Positions 1-6,507 of a stretch of 8,575 nucleotides of DNA are shown piece after piece; position 1 is the stretch's first letter, and every line of letters starts with the position of its first letter. Source of the stretch: Pseudomonadota bacterium (GTDB taxonomy: Bacteria; Desulfobacterota; Desulfovibrionia; Desulfovibrionales; Desulfovibrionaceae); NCBI GenBank assembly GCA_018822065.1, contig JAHJKV010000232.1, positions 1-8,575 on the forward strand. Direction: 5' to 3'. Made by a program: the position numbers and the translations under genes. The notes under the pieces were generated by a model. The model ran no database searches and was not told the DNA's origin. It saw only the letters and a list, made by a program, of their open reading frames with translations.

Positions 1-669
1 CCAGCCGGGATGGACGGCACGGACTGGTTCGTCCGCCTCAGCGTGACCGATACCGGACCAGGCATGGAACCGGAGGTGATGGAGCGCATCTTCGATCCTT
101 TTTTCACCACCAAGCGGACGGGAGAAGGCACAGGCCTCGGCCTCTCGGTCGTGCATGGCATCGTCAAGAACCACGGCGGGATCATCGAGGTGGTGTCCGA
201 GCCAGGCCAGGGCACGACCTTCCACGTCTACCTGCCCCGGGTGGACAGCGAACTGGCGCTGGAGCCGTTGGAGGAGTCCGTGCTGCTGCCGGGTCAGGGC
301 AGGGTGCTCTTCGTGGACGACGAACTGCCCCTGGCCGAGATCGGGCGAGAAATGCTTCAGGGATTCGGTTTCGAGGTCGTGGTTCGGACCTCAAGCATCG
401 AGGCTCTGGAAGCCTTCCGCTTCCGGCCGGGCGATTTCGACCTGGTGGTCACAGACCATTTCATGCCGAACATGAACGGCCTGGACCTGGCCAGAGAGAT
501 GCTCGACATCCGGCCCGGCATGCCCATCATCCTGTGCACCGGGTTCTCGGATGCCCTGTCCTACAAGCGCATCCGGTCCCTGGGCATCAGCTCCATGATC
601 AAGAAGCCTATCCTCAAGTCCAAGCTCATCGCTGCTGTAGGGCGGTTGCTGGAACCCACAGGGGAGTGA
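1..669 (+). CDS. Hybrid sensor histidine kinase, C-terminal part (HATPase + receiver), 5' truncated by window
   Basis: The reading frame is open from base 1, so the gene begins upstream; 222 residues are visible. Numbering from base 1, the first part is the end of a GHKL ATPase domain: G1 box DTGPGM (17-22), F box FDPFF (31-35) and G2 box GTGLGL (43-48), ending about residue 80. After a short linker comes a receiver domain (about 98-219) with the acidic pair D106/D107, phosphoacceptor D152 in the motif TDHFMPNMNG, the conserved Thr (T180) and Lys (K202, before Pro). All receiver residues needed for phosphorylation are present. The protein is therefore a hybrid kinase that would phosphorylate a His (off the window) and pass phosphate to its own receiver. 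The ligand cannot be told because the sensor part is missing. It converges on the HD-GYP gene with only 20 bases between the stop codons and no clear terminator. An internal ATG at 10 is not a credible start because it lies inside the ATPase fold. Confidence 0.93.
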   Translation, partial: PAGMDGTDWFVRLSVTDTGPGMEPEVMERIFDPFFTTKRTGEGTGLGLSVVHGIVKNHGGIIEVVSEPGQGTTFHVYLPRVDSELALEPLEESVLLPGQGRVLFVDDELPLAEIGREMLQGFGFEVVVRTSSIEALEAFRFRPGDFDLVVTDHFMPNMNGLDLAREMLDIRPGMPIILCTGFSDALSYKRIRSLGISSMIKKPILKSKLIAAVGRLLEPTGE

Positions 670-689
670 CCGCGGGGGCTTGACCGGAA

Positions 690-1961
690 TCAGGCCTCAG
701 GGTCCACGTAGTAGGTCATTCTGGTGCGCGGGCTGAGATAGCCCAGAATCTCCTGGGGCAGATGAGCCAGACGGATGGACTTCTCCACTTTCAGGTCGGG
801 GTCTTCGGCCAGATCGACGATCAGGGCCTCCCGCTTGGGTATCTGGGGGTCGTAAATCACCACGCAAGGATAGAGCTGGCTTTCCGGGTTCACGGACATG
901 ACCATGCCGATGGTGCCGTTGGAAAGCTGGACCACGGTCCCGGGCGGGTAGACCCCCAGGCACCGGATGAACAGGGCCAGCGACTCCCTGTCGTACAGGG
1001 TTTTCTGCTGGGAAAACATCAGCGAGAGGGCAAGGTAGGGCGTCTGCACCTGGGCCGGGTCCGGGTGGTTGGACAGGAAATCGTAGGCATTGGCGATGGC
1101 GGTCATGCGCGCCAGTCGGGTAATTTGCTTGTCTGCCCGTCCCTCGGGGTAGCCGGAACCGTCCATGTTTTCGTGGTGTTGGGCGACCACGGCCAGGCTC
1201 GCAGCCGAAAAGGCGGCATGGCCGGACATGATGTCCACGCCGTAGAGGACATGACGCTCGATGGCGTCTCGCTCGGGCCGGGTGAGGGTTCCCCGCTTTT
1301 TCAGGAGCTTCTTTTCGATGCGCTCCTTGCCGATGTCGTGGAACAATGCCCCCATGCCCAGGTCGTCCATATCCACCGAGGAGAGCCCCGCGGCCTTGCC
1401 GAGCATCATCGCCAGCACGGTCACGTTGAGGGAGTGGGAATACACCTGCTCCGTGGCAGGCATGACGTTCATCAGGTGCAGGATGGATTCCGCGTCGCCC
1501 AGAAAGGAATCCGTCAGCTTGCGGACAAAGGCCAGGGCCTCGGCCAGGGCCTCGGGATTGCCCGAAAGCAGGCGCTGGGTGATGGGCAACAGCGTCTTGA
1601 CCGAGTCGGCATAGCGCACCTCGCATTCGGCGATGCGTCGTCGCTTTTCCAAAAGCTGGGCCACGCGCTCCTTCTTGACGCTCCACAGGCGTTCCATGAT
1701 CTCGGCGGGGTTGTCCGGACTGGGTGACGAGCGCTTGTTCTCGCCGGGTTGCCCGGGAAGCACCTCGCTCTTCTCCGGGATGCAGATGACCTCGGTGATG
1801 CCCAGCAGGCGAATGGCTTCGATCTGCTGCTCTTCGTTGATCTTGAAACTTGAATACAGGAAGGGGTGGCTGAACCAGTCCGTTTTCTCCAGACGCACGA
1901 ACACACCGGGACGCAGTTGGTCCACGTGAACACGGTATTCGGGAATGCTGGGTTCAGGCAT
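690..1961 (-). CDS. HD-GYP domain cyclic-di-GMP phosphodiesterase with N-terminal DUF3391-like domain
   Basis: The 423-residue protein hydrolyses cyclic-di-GMP if it behaves like its family. The N-terminal 60 or so residues (VHVDQLRPGVFVRL near 11-24) resemble the DUF3391 domain that often precedes HD-GYP. A charged, probably helical linker (about 85-130) follows. The HD-GYP core runs from about 165 to 345: H176 in YSHSLNV, the HDIGK metal motif at 208-212, H237, the signature HHENMDGSGYP at 262-272, and D294 in NAYDFL. The metal-binding and GYP residues are intact, so it is predicted to be active. The tail (about 345-423) is a beta-rich segment often seen after such domains. No membrane segment or signal peptide is visible, so it is probably cytosolic. 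The ATG at 1961 has only a weak upstream GAG, but it suits the N-terminal domain. A candidate promoter lies 50 bases upstream. The gene follows sfsA on the same strand but is probably transcribed on its own. Confidence 0.93.
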   Translation of the reverse strand: MPEPSIPEYRVHVDQLRPGVFVRLEKTDWFSHPFLYSSFKINEEQQIEAIRLLGITEVICIPEKSEVLPGQPGENKRSSPSPDNPAEIMERLWSVKKERVAQLLEKRRRIAECEVRYADSVKTLLPITQRLLSGNPEALAEALAFVRKLTDSFLGDAESILHLMNVMPATEQVYSHSLNVTVLAMMLGKAAGLSSVDMDDLGMGALFHDIGKERIEKKLLKKRGTLTRPERDAIERHVLYGVDIMSGHAAFSAASLAVVAQHHENMDGSGYPEGRADKQITRLARMTAIANAYDFLSNHPDPAQVQTPYLALSLMFSQQKTLYDRESLALFIRCLGVYPPGTVVQLSNGTIGMVMSVNPESQLYPCVVIYDPQIPKREALIVDLAEDPDLKVEKSIRLAHLPQEILGYLSPRTRMTYYVDPEA

Positions 1962-2011
1962 TATTTCTCGGCAGGGGCATGAGTTGGAAAACAGCGTCGC
2001 CTCTTCTGGAG

Positions 2012-2040
2012 ATTATGCAGCGAAACAGGCCAAAAAGCAA
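2012..2040 (-). promoter_or_regulatory. Candidate sigma-70 promoter for the HD-GYP gene
   Basis: Read on the - strand, a -35-like TTGCTT (2035-2040) is followed after exactly 17 bases by CATAAT (2012-2017), which matches five of six positions of the -10 consensus. The predicted start near 2005 would leave a leader of about 44 bases before the ATG at 1961. This is consensus matching only; no start site has been mapped. Confidence 0.5.
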
Positions 2041-2113
2041 CCGTTCGAAATCTCAGCTTGGCTGGCACCGGTCAGAAACGAAGGGAGGGTGCGCCCCCAA
2101 GGCGTGATGCCTA

Positions 2114-2815
2114 TCAATCCAAAATATTGAGTTTTTTTCCCAGTCCGATGCCGCGCTCGGAGATCGTCGCCACATAGGGCCAGGCTTCGACACCGGCATC
2201 AAGGGCCAGATAGAACAGTTCGGCATAGACCGGGTCGATCATCTCCGCCGGGGCAAAGCAGCGGGCATCGGGGCGCTGCACCAGGAAAAAGAGCGCCACC
2301 CGCTCCCCAGCCAGGGCCAGACGGGTCAACTCTCGCAAGTGCCTCTGTCCCCGCTCGGTGACCGCGTCGGGAAAGAGCGCCACCTCGTCCTCCACCAGGG
2401 TCACATTTTTGCACTCCACCCAGAGCTGCCCCTGGGGGCCGGTCAGATAGGCGTCCAGGCGACTCTCGCCAATGGCGCGCTCCTTCTGGAAGACATCGTA
2501 GCCGCGAACCTCCGGCAACACCTCTTTTTGCCAGGCATTGTAGAGCAATCTGTTGGGCGTAAGGGTATTGATCCCGACCCAGGCGCCCTGGACACTGGCC
2601 AGTTCCCAGGTCCACTTGAGCTTCCGGTGAGACCCGAGGGCTGGAGAGAACAGAATCTCGGAGCCAGGTCGCAAGAGCCCGAGCATGGAGCCGGTGTTAT
2701 TGGTGTGGGCCCGGAGTTCTTCGCCCTCGCGCTCGGCCAGGACTGTAAACCGTTTGAGGCGGGCCACCAGGCGCGCATGGATGCAACCGTCAGGAAACAC
2801 TATTAGTTCGTTCAT
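2114..2815 (-). CDS. sfsA: SfsA family protein (DNA/RNA nuclease, sugar fermentation stimulation protein)
   Basis: This 233-residue protein has the usual SfsA length and conserved blocks along its whole length: an N-terminal OB-fold-like part (about 1-80) with RLVARLKRFTVLAE and HTNNTGSMLGLL (37-48), then a nuclease-like core. D121 in SRLDAYL and E134-x-K136 in WVECKNVTLVED form a PD-(D/E)xK-type arrangement. These are followed by the family hallmark FPDAVTERGQRHLREL (148-163) and the C-terminal DPVYAELFYLALDAGVEAW block. SfsA was named from a maltose-metabolism phenotype in Escherichia coli, and the family has been linked to sequence-nonspecific nucleic acid binding and nuclease activity. 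Its physiological role in sulfate reducers is unknown. The protein is soluble and has no export signal. The start at 2815 matches the family N-terminus, although its ribosome binding site is poor. It is divergent from the HTH-kinase gene and upstream of the HD-GYP gene, with no obvious functional link to either. Confidence 0.94.
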   Translation of the reverse strand: MNELIVFPDGCIHARLVARLKRFTVLAEREGEELRAHTNNTGSMLGLLRPGSEILFSPALGSHRKLKWTWELASVQGAWVGINTLTPNRLLYNAWQKEVLPEVRGYDVFQKERAIGESRLDAYLTGPQGQLWVECKNVTLVEDEVALFPDAVTERGQRHLRELTRLALAGERVALFFLVQRPDARCFAPAEMIDPVYAELFYLALDAGVEAWPYVATISERGIGLGKKLNILD

Positions 2816-2828
2816 GCTTTAAAATACT

Positions 2829-2857
2829 TTGTCCGAGGTTTCTTTGTTCCGTATTCT
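2829..2857 (+). promoter_or_regulatory. Candidate sigma-70 promoter for the HTH-PAS histidine kinase
   Basis: TTGTCC (2829-2834, four of six -35 matches) and TATTCT (2852-2857, four of six -10 matches) are separated by 17 bases. A start near 2864 would give a leader of about 77 bases before the ATG at 2941, containing the inverted repeat at 2893-2913. The surrounding region is AT-rich compared with the genes on either side. The prediction rests on consensus matching only. Confidence 0.35.
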
Positions 2858-2892
2858 GTATTGCAAGGTGAATTAATATCTGGTTTGATGCA

Positions 2893-2913
2893 ACCCGAAC
2901 TTAGAGTTCGTGT
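2893..2913. repeat. Inverted repeat, candidate operator upstream of the HTH-kinase
   Basis: The arms ACCCGAAC (2893-2900) and GTTCGTGT (2906-2913) are complementary at seven of eight positions and flank the 5-base spacer TTAGA. The inner CGAAC/GTTCG is perfect. Its size and position between two divergent genes suit a binding site for a dimeric XRE-type regulator. The kinase encoded 28 bases downstream carries such a domain, so self-regulation is an attractive but untested idea. It has no T-run and does not look like a terminator. Confidence 0.4.
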
Positions 2914-2940
2914 CAGACGTCATGAAGGACTGATACCGCT

Positions 2941-5619
2941 ATGAGCATGAACGCCTCGTGGATCAAAAAAAGCTTCGGCAGCCGACTGCGTTTTCTGCGG
3001 AGCATCGCAGGACTCACCCAGGCGAACATGGCCGAAATGATCAACGTGACCGAGGAATATGTGAGCAAGGTCGAACGCGGGCTCGCCTCGCCTTCCTTTG
3101 ATGTCATCGGGAGGTTCTGTGGCGCCCTGGACACTGAACCCGCCAACCTTTTCCTCTTTACCGCAGAGCCAGACCCGTCCCGACCCTTGCCCAATCAGCC
3201 CAACGGACGGGCGACGGTGAACCTGACCCGGACCGTTACCCAGTATGGCTCCTGGGAACAGGACCTCCTCTCCGGAAGCTGTGACTGGTCGCCGGGGTTA
3301 TGCCGTCTGCTGGGAATCGCCCCTGATTCCGACCCGCGCCATCCAGGGGAATATCTTTCCTTTATCCACCCGGACGACCAGGATTTATTTCTCACCATCG
3401 CTGACAGCGTCATCAAAGGGCACCTGTCCTTTGGCTTTGAATATCGCATCGTCCGGCCAGACGGCATGGTCCGCCACGTTATCGACCATTGCGACTGGCA
3501 GTATACGCCCCAAGGCGAACCCGCGCGGGTCCGGGGCGTTGTTGTCGATATTACCGAGCAGAAACGGCTGGAGCATATGCTCGTCTCCACCCACCAGCGC
3601 CTGGAAGAACGTATCGCTGCCCAGACCCACAGCCTGACCGAGGCCGTGGCTCAGCTGGAGAACGAGATCGCGGAAAGAAAGCGGGTGGAGTTGGCCCGCA
3701 TCCAGAGTGAAGAACGCTATAGAAGCCTGTTCGAGAATTCCCCTATTTCCCTGTGGGAGGAGGACCTTTCAACCCTTTTTGCCTACTTCGAGGAACTGCG
3801 GGAACAGGGCGTCTCGGATTTCACGGCCTTTTTTGATGCCCACCCGGAAACTTTGAGCCACTGCGCCTCCCTGGTCAAGGTTTTGGACGTGAACCAGGCT
3901 ACCCTTGATCTGCTCAAGGCCACGAGCAAGGAACAGCTGCTCACCAATATCGAGCACATCCTCACCCCGAAAGCCTATGCCGTCTTTCGCCAGGAAATGA
4001 TCCTCCTGGCCGAAGGGGGCGACCAATACTCCGGCGAGATTTCCCACCGCACCCTGGAAGGAGAGGAAATCGACCTCCTGGTCTACTTCAAGGTCCTCAC
4101 GCCCGAACGGGTCATTGTGTCGCTCATGGACATCACCCAACGCACCCAGGCCGAAAAAGCCCTGGCCGAAAGCGAAATGAAATACCGGCTCCTGACGGAA
4201 AACGCCGAGGATGTCATTTGGGTCATGGAGAACGACGGTTCATACTCCTACATTAGTCCCGCCATCGAAAAGGTGGGGGGATTCAGTCAGGAAGAAGCAC
4301 TCTCCCGAACGCTCGAAGAGTCCATGACCCCCGAATCCTATGCCCGGGTTCGCGAAGCAATGATTCAGCGAGTGGAAAACGAGGCCAGGGGCATCCACGA
4401 TACGGTCACCAGACTCGAACTTGAGCAGTATCACAAGGACGGCTCCACCCGCTGGATGGACATCCTGGCCAATCCGATCCTTGACGAACATGGCAAACAC
4501 ATTGCTCTGCACGGACTCTCGCGAGACATCACAGAGCGAAAGAAAGCCCAGGAAGCCCTCCTGCTCAGCGAGTCGCGCCTCAAGGCGGCCCAGAAGGTGG
4601 CAGGACTCGGGTCTTTCGACCTGAACCTCGTCACTGGCGAGGTTCACCTGTCCGAGGAGCAATGCCGTCTGCTCGGCCTGGAGCCGGGCGAAGCCCCCAC
4701 GACGATCACAGACATAAACAATACCTTTGTGCACCCTGATGACCGGCAGCGTAAACTCGGAATTCTCAACGCTGTCATGGCCGGGAACGAACCGGAAGAC
4801 ACCGAGTTTCGTGTTCTCCTCAAGGATGGCTCTGTTCGCCATTTCGCATTCAACGCCGAGGTCATCAACGACACCGACGGACGGCCCCTGCGGTTGCTCG
4901 GCGTCACCCGGGACGTGACCGAACAACGGCGGCACGAGGCCATGCGCGAGGACGTGCAGCGAATCATCCGACACGACCTGCGCATCCCCCTGGCCGCAGG
5001 GGCCACCACGGCCCAGCTCCTGTGCATGGATCCCAACCTGACCGAGGAGCAGACACTTCTCCTGCGGATGCTGGGAAAACAGCACCGAATGGCCCTGGAA
5101 CGGATCAACCGGATGATGGTCCTCTTCCGCGTCGAGGACGGCTCCTACATTTCCTGCCAGGAACCAACGGACGTCATTGCTCTGGTGGGCATCCTGACAG
5201 AAGAGCTGGAACGCACCACGCTGGACAAGGAACTGACCCTCTCGTTCCTGCTCAATGGGCACCCGCCTGAGCCGGGTGAATCCCACATGGTCAACGTGGA
5301 GCAATCCCTCTGCCACACGCTGCTGTCCAACCTGCTGCACAATGCCGTGGAGGCGTCTCCGGCTGGATGCACGGTGGAAATCCGCATCGACACCAACGAC
5401 GGGTGTCGGGTCGATGTCTCTAACCAGGGCGTGGTGCCGGAAGAAGTCAGGGACAGATTTTTTGAAAAATTCGTCACCGCCAACAAGGAAACAGGCACCG
5501 GCCTGGGGACCTACGCGGTCAAGCTCATTGTCGAGACCCTTGGCGGGGAGGTCTCCTTCAGCACGGATGAAACCACCGGCACCACGGTCAGCGTCCGCAT
5601 TCCCGGCATAGCGAACTAG
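2941..5619 (+). CDS. Cytosolic histidine kinase with N-terminal XRE-type HTH and four PAS-like domains
   Basis: The protein has 892 residues. Residues 12-73 form a Cro/C1-type helix-turn-helix (RLRFLRSIAGLTQANMAEM, then VTEEYVSKVERG). PAS domains follow at about 101-210 (ending VVDITEQKRLE), 257-405 (ending LMDITQRTQAE), 410-537 (ending SRDITERKKAQ) and 543-664 (ending TRDVTEQRRHE). A predicted coiled coil (211-255) joins PAS1 to PAS2. The kinase core has H678 in IIRHDLRIPL, an N box NLLHNAVEA (797-805) and a G2 box GTGLGTY (852-858). The G1 box reads SNQG, with Asn828 where Asp is usual, as I recall for other GTGLGTY-type kinases. There is no membrane segment, receiver or Hpt domain, so the kinase is cytosolic and its partner regulator must be elsewhere. 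The ATG at 2941 is chosen because GAAGGA (2924-2929) sits 11 bases upstream; an in-frame ATG at 2947 is further away. It probably senses an intracellular signal and may bind DNA directly. The ligand is unknown. Confidence 0.95.
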   Translation: MSMNASWIKKSFGSRLRFLRSIAGLTQANMAEMINVTEEYVSKVERGLASPSFDVIGRFCGALDTEPANLFLFTAEPDPSRPLPNQPNGRATVNLTRTVTQYGSWEQDLLSGSCDWSPGLCRLLGIAPDSDPRHPGEYLSFIHPDDQDLFLTIADSVIKGHLSFGFEYRIVRPDGMVRHVIDHCDWQYTPQGEPARVRGVVVDITEQKRLEHMLVSTHQRLEERIAAQTHSLTEAVAQLENEIAERKRVELARIQSEERYRSLFENSPISLWEEDLSTLFAYFEELREQGVSDFTAFFDAHPETLSHCASLVKVLDVNQATLDLLKATSKEQLLTNIEHILTPKAYAVFRQEMILLAEGGDQYSGEISHRTLEGEEIDLLVYFKVLTPERVIVSLMDITQRTQAEKALAESEMKYRLLTENAEDVIWVMENDGSYSYISPAIEKVGGFSQEEALSRTLEESMTPESYARVREAMIQRVENEARGIHDTVTRLELEQYHKDGSTRWMDILANPILDEHGKHIALHGLSRDITERKKAQEALLLSESRLKAAQKVAGLGSFDLNLVTGEVHLSEEQCRLLGLEPGEAPTTITDINNTFVHPDDRQRKLGILNAVMAGNEPEDTEFRVLLKDGSVRHFAFNAEVINDTDGRPLRLLGVTRDVTEQRRHEAMREDVQRIIRHDLRIPLAAGATTAQLLCMDPNLTEEQTLLLRMLGKQHRMALERINRMMVLFRVEDGSYISCQEPTDVIALVGILTEELERTTLDKELTLSFLLNGHPPEPGESHMVNVEQSLCHTLLSNLLHNAVEASPAGCTVEIRIDTNDGCRVDVSNQGVVPEEVRDRFFEKFVTANKETGTGLGTYAVKLIVETLGGEVSFSTDETTGTTVSVRIPGIAN

Positions 5620-6212
5620 CCCTTTCGGCGGATACCCGCTGCCAGCTCCGACCCCATTCCTTCATAGACGACCCGCTCCAAACGGGGAGGCAGGGCTCCG
5701 GGCTTGGGCCAGACTCCCGGCACGGGCTCGGCACCCTCGAGGGTGATGGCCGAAGGGTCCACGTCCGTCATGATCGGATTGGCCCGAACATCGAAGTCGG
5801 GCACTGCGGCGCTGAATTCGATGGCGATATTGTTGGGATCGAAACTGTAGATCGAGTGGATGAACCCGTGGTCCACCACCTCGGAGACCCAGATCGAGGC
5901 CGCGTCGAGGCGCGCCTTCAGTTCCCAGAGGTCGTCGTCGCTGCCCACGCCGATGGACACGTGGTCGAAGGTGTATGGGCCGAGGACGGGCGCACCGTGA
6001 TCCTTCTCCGGGCCGGGCACTACTCCGGGCCACTCGAAAAAAGCGATCATGTCGTCCTGGCTGATCTCGAAAAAATAATGCCGATATCCGGCCCTGCCCG
6101 TGGCCGCGACCAGACGCATACCTAAAAGGTCTCGCCAGAACCGTATGGTCGCTTCCATGTCGCCGGTGGCCATGGCCAAGTGGTTCACGCCAGTATAGTG
6201 AGCCATGTTCAT
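5616..6212 (-). CDS. VOC (glyoxalase/dioxygenase-fold) family protein
   Basis: The 198-residue protein carries paired beta-alpha-beta-beta-beta modules of the vicinal oxygen chelate fold: GVNHLAMATGDMEATIRFW (8-26) and TFDHVSIGVG (81-90), ending in the typical DPNNIAIEFS (125-134). H11, E60, H84 and E132 fall where the four metal ligands of glyoxalase-like members lie, so a metal-dependent enzyme is plausible. VOC members include glyoxalase I, epimerases, dioxygenases and resistance proteins, and the substrate cannot be assigned here. About 64 residues after the fold (135-198, rich in Pro and Gly) form a C-terminal extension of unknown role. Two starts compete: ATG 6212, with GGGAG 9 bases upstream, and ATG 6206, with GGGAG 6 bases upstream; the difference is two residues. 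The protein is soluble. It is convergent with the kinase gene, sharing a CTAG at the stops, and divergent from the dsr operon. Confidence 0.88.
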   Translation of the reverse strand: MNMAHYTGVNHLAMATGDMEATIRFWRDLLGMRLVAATGRAGYRHYFFEISQDDMIAFFEWPGVVPGPEKDHGAPVLGPYTFDHVSIGVGSDDDLWELKARLDAASIWVSEVVDHGFIHSIYSFDPNNIAIEFSAAVPDFDVRANPIMTDVDPSAITLEGAEPVPGVWPKPGALPPRLERVVYEGMGSELAAGIRRKG

Positions 6213-6380
6213 CTCCCGTTGCTCCCAGGCATAGCTGTCCTGATGATGGAGAAGCTAACCATAATGGGGCCACCTGTTCAAGCCACACGGCACTCAATGA
6301 CAGCGACGATGCTGCTCCATCACGGCGCTCAAAGTTATAAATGTTCGCGGGGTGGAGGATTCCAAACAGGCAGAGTGACG

Positions 6381-6408
6381 GAAAATCCCCGTCTCCCAAG
6401 GGATATTC
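6381..6408. repeat. 28-base inverted repeat upstream of the dsr promoter
   Basis: GAAAATCCC (6381-6389) and GGGATATTC (6400-6408) are complementary at eight of nine positions across a 10-base spacer. The centre lies about 50 bases upstream of the candidate -35 element, a position that would suit an activator site. The binding protein is unknown. Confidence 0.35.
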
Positions 6409-6433
6409 TTCGTTCAATCCACCTGGTTTTTCA

Positions 6434-6455
6434 GGAAAACGCCTTGACCTTTTCC
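6434..6455. repeat. Inverted repeat flanking the -35 element of the dsr promoter
   Basis: GGAAAA (6434-6439) and TTTTCC (6450-6455) are perfect 6-base arms around a 10-base spacer that contains TTGACC. A protein bound here would cover the -35 element, so this could be a repressor site. A further GGAAAA occurs at 6380-6385, overlapping the upstream inverted repeat. Confidence 0.35.
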
Positions 6456-6472
6456 GACGTATCTGGAATAGA
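6444..6472 (+). promoter_or_regulatory. Candidate sigma-70 promoter of the RsbRD-N/dsrMK operon
   Basis: TTGACC (6444-6449) matches five of six -35 positions. After 17 bases, AATAGA (6467-6472) matches three of six -10 positions. The predicted start near 6479 gives a leader of about 88 bases to the GTG at 6567. The weak -10 element suggests an activator may be needed, but this is inference. Confidence 0.4.
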
Positions 6473-6507
6473 GGCGTGAGCCCGAATGTTCCTATTTTCA
6501 CAAGATT

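Noticed and set aside
670..689. Possible bidirectional terminator between the hybrid kinase and HD-GYP stops
   Set aside because: Only 20 bases are available; the only symmetry nearby is the short palindrome AGGCCT, with no stem plus T-run on either strand.
762..1727. 321-codon open frame on the + strand, antisense to the HD-GYP gene
   Set aside because: It lies entirely opposite a gene with intact catalytic motifs, its translation shows no recognisable family, and long antisense frames are common in GC-rich genes.
2082..2100. GC-rich small hairpin after sfsA on the - strand (GGGGG/CCC-T-CC) as a terminator
   Set aside because: The stem is only about five pairs with a bulge, and the downstream T content is poor; too weak to call.
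2861..2893. Promoter for sfsA on the - strand using TTGCAA or TTGCAT as -35
   Set aside because: No hexamer at 16-18 bases spacing matches a -10 element at more than three positions.
4240..5340. 366-codon open frame on the - strand, antisense to the kinase gene
   Set aside because: It is the complement of PAS and kinase coding sequence, with no motif of its own and no good ribosome binding site; a codon-bias shadow.
6240..6300. Promoter for the VOC gene on the - strand (TTGAAC and TATGGT)
   Set aside because: The spacing between them is only 12 bases, and at 17 bases no good -10 element is found.
6180..6479. 99-codon open frame on the + strand across the VOC start and the divergent region
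   Set aside because: It overlaps the VOC gene in antisense and runs through the candidate promoter elements, with no ribosome binding site or recognisable domain.
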